Positions 8,247 to 17,187 of a stretch of DNA of 37,205 nt are shown piece by piece. Made by a program: the position numbers and the translations under genes. Below the pieces are notes generated by a model. That model saw nothing but the letters and a program-made list of their open reading frames with translations. It did not search any database and had not been told where the DNA came from. The DNA is from Cladosporium sp. IMV 00045 (Eukaryota; Ascomycota; Dothideomycetes; Cladosporiales; Cladosporiaceae). The DNA lies in assembly GCA_001931905.2 (NCBI GenBank), contig MSJI02000542.1, positions 1 through 37,205 on the forward strand, read 5' to 3'. Every line of letters starts with the position of its first letter. Position 1 is the first letter of the stretch.

Positions 8247-11200
8247 CTACTCCCCCTTCCCAGCATTCGACCCCCTGAACACAATCCTCCTCGTCCCGCC
8301 CACCTTCCCCAATTCGCCAAAGAATTTCTTATCACCACCTCCACTGCCCTTCTTCTCCGCACTAGCCTTCTGCACCCTCTCGACCATGCCCTCGACCCAC
8401 CGTGCCTTCTGCTCCGGCAGTTCCTTCTTGCCCGCGCTGCCGCCGCCCATGCCAATCTCGGACCAGCTGTGTTTGCTGCCGGGGCGATTGGAGGAGTCGG
8501 CCGTGGAGGGGCGGGAGTGTGCGCGGGGAGGGATGGGTGGGGTGACGGGATTGTTGTTGTCGGTAGGGGAGGAGTTTTCTTGCTTAGGGTTGTCGGCGGG
8601 CGTGGTCGGTGGTGCTGGAGAGAGCCGGCCGGTTCCACTCATCGCAGCGGACAGAGGGCCACTAGCCTGCCGTCTCAATGCTGGGTGGATGTTGCTGTTT
8701 TTGTTGACTTCTTTGATGTCGACTTCGCCTGACACGGTGCGGGAGCCGTGGTGCTCCGCGTACTGGTGCAGGTAGTCGGCGAGGTCGGCCCAGCCGCCTC
8801 CAACGCGGACCATGACGCGCTCTCCTTCGCCGACTAGGCGGACGAAGAGTTTGATGGGTTCCTCGCGACCGGCTTGCGTGAGGTGGTAGAGCTTGACTTC
8901 CGGTTCGTTGGCGGATGTTGTCTTCCTGCTCGGCGTGGGGTCGGCGGGTGCGAGCGTGAGGCCGCCAGGACCCGTTGATGTGCGTGATGGGACACGCGGG
9001 TTGTTCTTAGGTCTGGGGCCGCTGTAGTTACGCGGCTCTGCTGTGCGAGGTTGGGGGGTCGTTGCGCCGCTGCGGAAGCGGATAGGCGCTGGGAGCTGTT
9101 GGAGGACTTCGTTCACATGGCGGTCGATAGTGTCAGTTTCGACTTTACGCGACGACCGCAGATTAGTCGAAGAACCGTTAGGCTGGTTGCCTAAGCCGCG
9201 TCGCTTGCCCATGAAAGAGTTCAGACCTTCTTTCTCAGATACTGGTGTGGCTTGATCAGAGACGGCGCTGAGGTTGGAAGTCTTGTGCTTCAACCAGCCC
9301 TGATCTGACGATGATGCCAAAGGAGACACCGGGCTCCTCGGACGTTCTTCATGGATGGTAGGTGGTGTGGGGAATATAGGCGCTTCTTGCCAGCTCACAG
9401 GGCTTGTAGGGTTATCGTCGACAGGTTGCGACTCTTGCTGATGATACTGTTGTTGCTCAGGGTCGATAGCGGATGAAGTACTGCTCTTGCGCCGTGGTAG
9501 ATCGATACTCTTCACCTCAAGTCGAAGCTGACTTTCGAGACTGATCTTGCTTGCCCTTCGGAATGAAATTTCGTCGTCCAAGACAGCATTTTCGGTGAGA
9601 TCCTCCATGGCTTTGTCACGCTCTCGCGGTGCATCTCTCAATTGCATCGGAGAGCTTGTCTGTGAGCTTCTCGGTCTGTTCTGCTGCGGAGAGGGTATAG
9701 TGGCGCTAGTCCTGCGCGACAGTGATGGGGATGCCATCTGGAAGTAGCTGACTCTAGCGTCCTGGATCTCAGGCGAGTAAGTGTCCGAGGCGACAGAATT
9801 GGGCGTGAGAGGGTCATCCAAGCTGGTGGGAGGTACAGGAAGGCTGGACATAGCGGGCAAATCTATGTGATTCGGCCTTATCACACTTCCTGGCGACGAG
9901 ACAGTGTTGTCCTCTCCGGTAGGCTGGGTACGATATACGGATCGAGGAGAGCTGCTCAGCATGGAGGGATCGACCATGGGCACACCTGTATAGCGGACGG
10001 GCGATCGGTCCTTTGGCGGCCCAGGGAACGCATCAGGCTCTATCTCCTCTACCTCAAGCGCTGGAGATTGCGAGCTTTGATCAGGAGTGCCAGGGAAACT
10101 GTCGACGAAGTTGCGGTCAAATGATTCACTCTCCATCGGCTTCCGCGGGCTGGACATGCCCGGAGTAGGGTCGGTCTTCGGATCGTAGGACTCGGCAACT
10201 TTTGCTACAATGCGAGAGTTGGCCTCATTTATTGATTCATTCGCGGACAAAGGCCAGTTCTCTCCGAAATCGAATCCAGGAAACTCCTCCCTCTTCGATT
10301 CCTTAATACCAGGTGATGCTGACACAGGCTCCAGATTTCGGGATTTGCGTGCGCTCTGCATCGATCGCCTTGGGCTCTTGGGTGGCAGTATAGGTACGGG
10401 CGGAGCATCAGCATCAGCAACAACTGGAGTGTCGTTGGGTCTGCTCTCCGATGTGTTGACAGCATCGCTAGAGCTGCTGCCGATAGTCTTCCTACGCATG
10501 CAACCCATTGGACTGGCAGGCGCCCTTCCACCCCATATAATCCCATTCTCCTTATTCACACTCCCGTTGCGCCTGTGAACCTCAGACCTCAGCGAGCTGC
10601 TGCGGCTGCGATCCGGCGTCGAAGAGGCCGAAGTCGACTCTGTCTTAAAGAGTCGCGCGAACGCGTTGCTAGCATGCTCGAACGGCCTGACGGGTGATTT
10701 GGTGTTGCGTTGTAATGACTGTGTTTTTTCCAGATCGCCGGCGAAAATTGCTCGCTTCTTGGCGACCGAAAGGGAAGGCTCCCTTGATGGCGGGAGAGAG
10801 TTTGACTGGTTGTCGTACACTGAGCTTGCACGGCGCGACGCTTCGTCCCCTGTGATGCCGTCTTCGGGATATTCCTGGCCGTCGCCACCATCGTAGGGAA
10901 GTATGATGGGGACATGCCGAGCGCCACGGACCGAACTGCGCCTGGATATATCAGAATAAGCAGGACTCATGTCGACAATGTTGTCAGCTTGATCAGTAGG
11001 GATGGTTGAGGAGTCATCTCTAGGCACTTCTGGTCTCGCAATTGTAGCAGAGGCGCGGGGCGACGCCAAACTAGCCGTCTGGCTTTCGTATGGAGGTTTG
11101 TTGGTAGGTGTCGTTTCGTTCGTCGCTCTGCTATCCACTGGCGTAGCTTGCTCCCCAAACGGACTGCTCCCCTCATCGGCTACACCTTGCTCATAATTGA

Positions 11201-12353
11201 CCAAACTGCGGTAATCATCTCCATATGCAGGAACTGGAGGCGACGAGACGGTCCGTGACTTTCGGGTCTTCCTCAGCTCATTCTGGAAGACTTTCCTTTC
11301 AGCTCGTACAATCCACTCAGCGTATCCTTGCTCCAATGCTTCCATCTCGTCAACCCAGCTGTCCGGTACAGTCTCGGGTCGGCCTTCGAGATCGTCCAGA
11401 AACCTATCGAGCTTTCGCCCAAGGCCGCCGACTTTGTACTCAATCATGCTGCGCGTCTCGATCATATTCCCTCGGGTGAAAGCTGGCTTCGGCGAGTCTG
11501 TACCGTTTCGCAAAGGTGTAGCTTTGACTGCCGCCCATGCACGATCAAGATCCGCCTGTGCTTGCCATAATGCTTTCAGGAAACGAGGTGCCTGACGGAG
11601 AATGACGAGGCGTATTGTCCAAGTATCCAGCAGACGATGGAGTCGCGACAAGTACGGCAGTGCCTGCAAGATCGTCGCGGTGATCACAGCAGTAAAGTCA
11701 TCAAGTCTTCGCAGGTCCGTTGCAGCTCCAATCGCGCCGATACTATCGTCGATCGAGGCAGCACCAGTACCCGCTTGATTGTGTGCAGACAACACAAACT
11801 CCTTGAGCTCTTCAACATCGATCTCGTCCAGCTGCTGTGAAATCTCGTCCGCTCGTTGGTCGTACTCTCTCACTGTCCTAGCAGGTAGACTTCCCCAGTA
11901 GTCCACCTCTTCTCCATTTTGCTCAAACGAGGCGTTGTATTGAGTATCCTCGTCCACGCCAATGACACTTCTGCGCTGCTTCTTCCTCGCCGGCTCCGGC
12001 GTGTCAAACGTCCCGGGCCATTCCCAACCCTCCAACTCGCGCGCCCACGATCGCACATCGAGACATGTCTGCGCGGCCTTTGCGCCCAGATTGCGCTGGG
12101 CGCTTGTCGCTGATTGTAGAGTTGAGCCGAGGCTGTCGCGGGAGGAGAGGTGATCTTCTTCGGAGAATGCGCGCAGAGTGGTAGTGGGGGAGAGGTTGCG
12201 AAGGATTGGGTCGAAGTCGCGCGCTTGTGTATAGTACTGGCGAGAGGAGGAGCGCGAAGCCGAGGAAGAGACCGTGCTTGATCTTGTTGGCGAAGCGATG
12301 CGCGGCGGGTACAGAGACGAGTTGGCCATGGCGAGGGGTTGTTGGTCCGCCAT
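8247..12353 (-). CDS. KAR9-like microtubule-guidance protein with GAS2/GAR domain
   Basis: A single open exon encodes 1368 residues from ATG 12353. The N-terminal 380 residues are helical, with segments such as LLDTWTIRLVIL and LKALWQAQADLDRAWAAV near 235-275 and WVDEMEALEQGYAEWIVRAE near 330, resembling the KAR9 N-terminal domain. A long Ser/Pro-rich disordered middle follows (about 380-1100), with many SP/TP sites. Around residues 1150-1215 lies a GAS2-related (GAR) module, including KLFVRLVGEG, VMVRVGGGWADL and YLHQYAEHH, a known microtubule-binding fold. Near residue 448 SSTIP fits the SxIP motif that docks on EB1/Bim1. The fungal KAR9 family, including yeast Kar9 and Aspergillus MigA, links microtubule plus ends to actin/myosin or cortex for spindle and nuclear positioning. 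The GAR domain is clear; the KAR9 assignment rests on overall architecture. Confidence 0.82.
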   Translation of the reverse strand: MADQQPLAMANSSLYPPRIASPTRSSTVSSSASRSSSRQYYTQARDFDPILRNLSPTTTLRAFSEEDHLSSRDSLGSTLQSATSAQRNLGAKAAQTCLDVRSWARELEGWEWPGTFDTPEPARKKQRRSVIGVDEDTQYNASFEQNGEEVDYWGSLPARTVREYDQRADEISQQLDEIDVEELKEFVLSAHNQAGTGAASIDDSIGAIGAATDLRRLDDFTAVITATILQALPYLSRLHRLLDTWTIRLVILRQAPRFLKALWQAQADLDRAWAAVKATPLRNGTDSPKPAFTRGNMIETRSMIEYKVGGLGRKLDRFLDDLEGRPETVPDSWVDEMEALEQGYAEWIVRAERKVFQNELRKTRKSRTVSSPPVPAYGDDYRSLVNYEQGVADEGSSPFGEQATPVDSRATNETTPTNKPPYESQTASLASPRASATIARPEVPRDDSSTIPTDQADNIVDMSPAYSDISRRSSVRGARHVPIILPYDGGDGQEYPEDGITGDEASRRASSVYDNQSNSLPPSREPSLSVAKKRAIFAGDLEKTQSLQRNTKSPVRPFEHASNAFARLFKTESTSASSTPDRSRSSSLRSEVHRRNGSVNKENGIIWGGRAPASPMGCMRRKTIGSSSSDAVNTSESRPNDTPVVADADAPPVPILPPKSPRRSMQSARKSRNLEPVSASPGIKESKREEFPGFDFGENWPLSANESINEANSRIVAKVAESYDPKTDPTPGMSSPRKPMESESFDRNFVDSFPGTPDQSSQSPALEVEEIEPDAFPGPPKDRSPVRYTGVPMVDPSMLSSSPRSVYRTQPTGEDNTVSSPGSVIRPNHIDLPAMSSLPVPPTSLDDPLTPNSVASDTYSPEIQDARVSYFQMASPSLSRRTSATIPSPQQNRPRSSQTSSPMQLRDAPRERDKAMEDLTENAVLDDEISFRRASKISLESQLRLEVKSIDLPRRKSSTSSAIDPEQQQYHQQESQPVDDNPTSPVSWQEAPIFPTPPTIHEERPRSPVSPLASSSDQGWLKHKTSNLSAVSDQATPVSEKEGLNSFMGKRRGLGNQPNGSSTNLRSSRKVETDTIDRHVNEVLQQLPAPIRFRSGATTPQPRTAEPRNYSGPRPKNNPRVPSRTSTGPGGLTLAPADPTPSRKTTSANEPEVKLYHLTQAGREEPIKLFVRLVGEGERVMVRVGGGWADLADYLHQYAEHHGSRTVSGEVDIKEVNKNSNIHPALRRQASGPLSAAMSGTGRLSPAPPTTPADNPKQENSSPTDNNNPVTPPIPPRAHSRPSTADSSNRPGSKHSWSEIGMGGGSAGKKELPEQKARWVEGMVERVQKASAEKKGSGGGDKKFFGELGKVGGTRRIVFRGSNAGKGE

Positions 12354-13329
12354 GGTCGTTTGTTTGCGGGTTGCTATGTAGGCATCTGGGTTGTGTTGCG
12401 AGGAAAAAAGATCGAAATAGGTGGTGGTCTGCAGGAAACTAAGGGTGCGGCTCTAGCTCTGCAGTGTCAAGCATGTCTCAGCGTTGATGCACCAAGCGTA
12501 GCATGTCGAACATGCCGCTCCAGGTTATACCTCACGACCGGTGGTCTAGTTTCGGGAAAGGGTGTGGTGGAGCCGGGATGCGCGTATTGGAGCTCTGTTA
12601 TGTTATTAAGGTTCCACCCGGGTCAAACGCCCTTTCGGAGTTGGATCTTGGGATTGCGATGAGTGATTGCCGACTTGTTTGTTGAGAGGAGTGGTTGTGG
12701 AGTAGAGTCAATGGCAGGACGGTTGTTGCCAATGGGTAATTCGCGACTGGGTATGAGAGCAGGTCATGGAATCAAGGGGAAAAGAAGAGGACGCGCGCAA
12801 TGTCAAGACAGCGAGGTTGTGATGGATAGAGAAGGTCGACATTGTGCATTACGCCATGCAAGCCACTAGCGAAGCGCGCCATGACAAGCAGAGACCTGAC
12901 AGCCCGCGCCCGGCAGTCCAGGCCAGTCAGCAAGGAGAGCGACATGCTTGGATCGACGTGAGGATGCCTGCTCTATGCCGCCTCAACACCAATTGATTCG
13001 CCCGTCGACAGACCACATGCCTCTCTTATACTTCCCACACATGTCATGCATCCGTTCGACCACGACAATTCCATCCACGAGCCGACTTTGACGCGCGATT
13101 CTCAATCCCAGGCTTATGTTGGTCTTTGCTTCGGTCGTCCACTCTTGACCCGCATGTGCACAGGCATTCATTCATATCAAACCGTCGATATTACCAACTA
13201 AACAGAGAGTAATGCATGGCATCACAGACAGAGAGACGGATTTCTCGGGGAAGGAAATCCATCACTCCCGCTAGCATGATACCGCACTGATCAAATCTAT
13301 CAATCTTCGTGGGCATTAATAACACGGCC
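12354..13329. other. Intergenic region between ureG 3' end and the KAR9-like gene
   Basis: This region of about 980 bp contains the KAR9-like promoter and leader and the ureG 3' region, both on the minus strand. Only short frames without domains occur. I see nothing else. Confidence 0.6.
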
Positions 13330-13540
13330 CTATCTCTTTCCAGCCTCGGCAGCACCACAGCTCCTCCAAGCACTCAAAATCATATCCGCAATGGCATCCA
13401 CGCCCTTCCCATTCTTCACCTGCGCGAAGATCGTCGGCCCGCCCTCCCTCATCTTCCTCGCATCGCGGTCCATGACATTCAGATCCGCGCCCACGATCTC
13501 GGCCAGGTCGGTCTTGTTGACGACGAGCAAGTCGCTCTGC

Positions 13541-13578
<38 letters not shown>

Positions 13579-14156
13579 GCCGCTCACGTCGATCACGTAG
13601 ATGATGAAGTCCGCCAGCTCGCGCGAGTAGTTGGCCGCCAGGTTGTCGCCGCCGGACTCGATCAGCAGCAGCTGCGTGTCGAACTCGTTGTGCAGGTCCG
13701 TCAGCGCCGCCAGGTTGGTCGAGATGTCCTCGCGCACGGCGGCGTGCGGGCACCCGCCCGTCTCGATGGCGCGGATGCGCTCGGCGGGCAGTGCTTTGTG
13801 GCGCGTGAGGAACTCGCAGTCCTCGCGCGTGAAGATGTCGTTGGTCACGGCGGCGATGCTGTATTTCTCGCGCAGGGCGAGGCAGAGCGCAAGCATTAGG
13901 GCGGTCTTGCCGGAGCCGACAGGGCTGGGAGAAGTGCGTTAGCCTCGTGATATCTCGCCGAGCGCAAGTAGGGAAACAGCTAAAGAACGACATACCCACC
14001 AATGCCTACAGTGAAAGATCTCTCTCTGAAATCGCGGCCCTCAATGATGGGCATTTCCCGTCCTAGGAAGGAACCTGGGCCGTCAAGGATTTCGTGTGAG
14101 TGGCCATGGTCCTGACCCTCGTGAGAGTGACCGTGATCATGCGAGTGACCTGACAT
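13330..14156 (-). CDS. ureG: Urease accessory GTPase UreG
   Basis: Two exons, 14156-13996 and 13924-13330, encode 251 residues. The 71-nt intron has a GTATGT donor, a GCTAAC branch site and a CAG acceptor, and splits a Gly codon of the P-loop. The N-terminus is His-rich ([18 protein letters not shown]), a nickel-binding or storage segment typical of many UreG proteins. The P-loop GPVGSGKT is at residues 54-61. Further UreG signatures are TREDCEFL, the metal-binding ETGGCPH (the CPH motif), [31 protein letters not shown] and the guanine-specificity box VNKTDLA. UreG hydrolyses GTP while delivering nickel to apo-urease together with the UreD/UreF-type partners, in the cytosol. Those partners are not in this window. 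The gene diverges from the rhomboid gene with 301 bp between start codons. Confidence 0.97.
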
Positions 14157-14457
14157 TTTGCGCCTATGTACGAAGTTCGTATAACTTGATATATATATGG
14201 TAATTTTGGATTCGGCAGCGTTGGGCGCTCAAGCTGTCTTTATAATGTTTGCGATCGCCGTAGTGGGGGTAGCAGCTGTGGCGGGGCGACGTAGGCTCGG
14301 TCCCTAGGATCCTGACCGTTTTCTCCATCAATTCGGCGAACTTCAGATAGCATTCCACCAATTCGTTACCTAAAATCCCCTACATCCTTCCACCGCCACG
14401 CCAATAGCATCAACAGGATCTGGCCGTCCACATAGAATACTCCATCACACACAAAGG
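14157..14457. promoter_or_regulatory. Divergent promoter region of ureG and the rhomboid gene
   Basis: This 301-bp region separates two start codons on opposite strands. A TATATATA run at 14190-14197, 34 bp before the ureG ATG, could be a TATA element, but at that distance it would leave a very short leader. The sequence before the rhomboid start is rich in C and A, as is common in fungal leaders. Confidence 0.45.
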
Positions 14458-15513
14458 ATGGACATAATAACATCATCACAACACCAACAAGCCTCCGCCA
14501 TCTGGACAGACTTCCGCGCCAACGTAAACAAACAAACAGCACACCTCAACAGCCCATCACCCACCACCGCCTTCATCGCCCTCGGCCTCCTCAACCTCCC
14601 AGCCCCAGCAGCCTACCACCTCCTCAAAGCCAGAGCGACCCGACAAGCCATCGCCTCATGGCCCGAAACCTGGAACGCGCGCTGGATCGCGCATTACTTC
14701 CCGGAGAAAGAGGCCTCCCTCCTCGCCGACCACGTTTCCTCCCAAGTTAGAAACGCCCTCCAACCCTTGACCTCCAACCTCGTCCTTTCGCCCCTCACCA
14801 CCAGCCGAAACCGCTACTGGACTCTCCTCACGGCGAATCTCACGCACCTCAAACCCACCCACCTGCTCAGCAACATGCTGGCTCTTAACGCCATCGCGCC
14901 CTCCTGCGTCGAAGTCCCCGGCATGACCGCCCTGCACGTCGCGGGCATCACTGTCACGACCAGCCTCGCCACCAGCGCGCACGCTCTCTACCGCCTATCC
15001 GACTCTTGGGGCTGGACCATGTGTGGTTTCAGCGCCGTGCTGTGCGCTTTCACCAGCGTCGCTGCGCTCGGCGCGCCGGTGGCGGAACGCGATGATGACG
15101 GCAGGTATCCGCTCAAAGCGCGCAGCGTGTGGACCGTTGCTGCGATGCAGATCGGGAGCGATATTATTGCTATGCTGAGGGCGAGGAACGGGTCTGCGGG
15201 CAGGTCTGGGACGGGTTCGGTGGATTATGTGGGCCATCTGGTCGGGTATGCTTGTGGAGCTGCGTATTATGCCTACTTTTTGTGGTGGCGGAGGTTTGAT
15301 GTCGAAGAAGACGACCAACCGCAGATCCTGGAGAGCTCAGATGACCACAAGCACGAGAAGGAGGAGCAGCCTTCCGAAGCCACCATCGCAGAGATTCTGC
15401 AACAGCACGCCGACGAAGCTCGCTCTGCTTGGGCCCCGACGAAGGAGTCTGAGGACTGGGAGGAGGTCGCTAGTAAACTTGGCTATAATCTAGAGGAGGA
15501 CAGTCAGACGTGA
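14458..15513 (+). CDS. Rhomboid-family intramembrane serine protease
   Basis: A single exon encodes 351 residues from ATG 14458. Several hydrophobic helices are present. The rhomboid catalytic elements are visible: the HxxxN motif of the second core helix at H135-N139 (HLLSN), GFS with the nucleophile S192, and the catalytic H260 in VGHLVGYACG. A WTLLTANLTH segment (about 121-130) fits the loop before the HxxxN helix. The N-terminal 100 residues are an extension with a hydrophobic segment near 37-55. The C-terminal 70 residues are acidic, cytosolic-looking and Glu-rich. Because the Ser-His dyad is intact it is probably an active protease rather than an iRhom or derlin-like pseudoprotease. The compartment (ER/Golgi, vacuole or mitochondrion) is not evident, and I see no clear mitochondrial presequence. 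Confidence 0.88.
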   Translation: MDIITSSQHQQASAIWTDFRANVNKQTAHLNSPSPTTAFIALGLLNLPAPAAYHLLKARATRQAIASWPETWNARWIAHYFPEKEASLLADHVSSQVRNALQPLTSNLVLSPLTTSRNRYWTLLTANLTHLKPTHLLSNMLALNAIAPSCVEVPGMTALHVAGITVTTSLATSAHALYRLSDSWGWTMCGFSAVLCAFTSVAALGAPVAERDDDGRYPLKARSVWTVAAMQIGSDIIAMLRARNGSAGRSGTGSVDYVGHLVGYACGAAYYAYFLWWRRFDVEEDDQPQILESSDDHKHEKEEQPSEATIAEILQQHADEARSAWAPTKESEDWEEVASKLGYNLEEDSQT

Positions 15514-16371
15514 GATCTCCAACTTGGAGGCCAAAAAGCCCGACTTGACCGGGAAAAATAGATCACGCGCGTGGAAACAACCTCGCCCGCTCGGCAATCC
15601 GTTTTCTGAAGGAAAATGTCTTCTGGAGAACCGATACCCGCACCACGGAGGCGGCTCCCAAGTCACTGACGGGCGTCAATGTCCCATCGGCAGGTTGGGC
15701 TGTCCTCATCAAAACACTATCCGGACCTTCTCTCCGCGCGGGCACTTTCAATCAGCCAACCGGTCGTGTTATTGACGCAGTCGGCAGTAACATTCCCAAC
15801 CCTCCCCTCTCCCATCTCTCGGATCCAGGAATCCGCCTTTAAACATGAGACACGTAGTTCCCGCTTTCAACACTACCGAGGTTCCAATGAGGCGCGAACT
15901 CAATGCCCTCGGCGTGTATAGTACGAGAAGACGTTGTAGATACCAACCAGTAGCATCTTGTACAATATAAGGGAACGACACAGGCAAACCCGATGTCACG
16001 AACGTGTTGGAGAAGCAAAGCGTGTTCACGGTGACACCTTTAGCACGCACATACATTCTCCAGTGCCGCTTTCACTTCTTTTGTTTTGCTTCCTGAGGTT
16101 GAGCTGACTGTAGATTGACAACGGACCCAGCCTTGTCCGGCATCATGCAAGCAGGCAGGAACGTGAGGTACAAGAGAAGGAACGGGTGCGCGAGGCACAC
16201 GAAAAAGCTGTGCTGGGGCGTTCTTGGAATACAACAAGAGAAAGAAGTTGGAGGAAGAAAAATCTCATTCCCAATTTTCATTATAGTCAAAGTACCAGCC
16301 AGGTCAAACTCCCAGAACCCCAAAAACACCTCACCGAAATCCCAAAATTCAAGCACGTGTGGGGGGTATAT

Positions 16372-16387
16372 TCTCTCTCTCTCTCTC
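16372..16387. repeat. CT dinucleotide repeat
   Basis: A run of alternating T and C of 16 bases is followed by an interrupted CT-rich stretch to about 16420. Confidence 0.9.
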
Positions 16388-16761
16388 GCTCTCACAAACA
16401 CAAGCCTTTCTCTCTCGCTCAAATCCACGCGCCAGCTCGCTTGTTCGCCCAAAAAAGGCCCACGAACTCCGTGGAAACATCCCAAAAAAGATCCAATGAA
16501 AGTCAAAAAATGAAAGCTCCAATATGCAAAACCTCGCAAACACCTTGTGAACGCCCTTGCTTGAGGCTGACTTCGCCGGTGTTTGATTGAAAATCCCGGT
16601 CCTCGATCTCTCCAGAGTAAAAAACCAAGCAAGATGAGGCCTCGTTGTGATGAACATCGCTCCAGACCTTTGCGCTGAGGTGACCAGCTTTGGATGGAAG
16701 GAAGACAGAAAAGATTTCTCTCGCTCCAGGTTCGGCAGAAGATGAACAATATCAGCAGGTC

Positions 16762-16777
16762 AAAAAAAAAAAAAAAA
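16762..16777. repeat. Poly-A run (16 A)
   Basis: A homopolymer of 16 A bases lies in the convergent region downstream of the bHLH gene (on its strand a T run). It is not adjacent to an element that would suggest a retrotransposed gene. Confidence 0.9.
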
Positions 16778-17187
16778 GGAGTGGAAGAAACTCATGCCCA
16801 AATTTCCGTGATGATGGTGACCAATTTTCCAGGAAGAAGAAGGAAGAAGGGAGAAGAAGCTTGGGCTGAGATCCGCGGTGTAAGCAAGTAGTAAAGACTG
16901 TGTGTCGTAGTTGGTGATTTGAGAGAAACGAGATGTCGGAAATTATTTCGGTTCGGAAGTTTTGTGACCGTCAGGCGCGCGAGATTGCAAAACGAGGAAG
17001 GAAAGCGCGGGGAGTTCCGCGTGGCGTCCATCTTCATGGTTTCGTGATCGTCAAAGGTCGTTGAAAGTCGTGATGATGGCTGCTGGGGTTCCTTGAATCC
17101 GGGCCTTAGTCGGACTTACACATTAGTGCAGATGGTGTCGTGGATGATGGCCGTAGAAGCCGTCACCGTGAGATGTGGCTGGCTGGT

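Larger units (their letters stand above)
15514..17187. other. Convergent intergenic region with simple repeats
   Basis: This 1.7-kb stretch lies between the 3' ends of the rhomboid and bHLH genes. It carries a CT run (16372-16387), a CACGTG E-box near 16354 and a 16-A run (16762-16777). A reverse-strand open frame of about 225 codons (16749-16072) begins at TTG, lacks an ATG near its start and follows simple repeats, so I do not call it a gene. Confidence 0.5.

Noticed and set aside
16072..16749. Reverse-strand open frame of 225 codons downstream of the bHLH gene
   Set aside because: It begins at TTG, has no nearby ATG or splice support, spans a CT repeat and a region of odd composition, and contains no domain.
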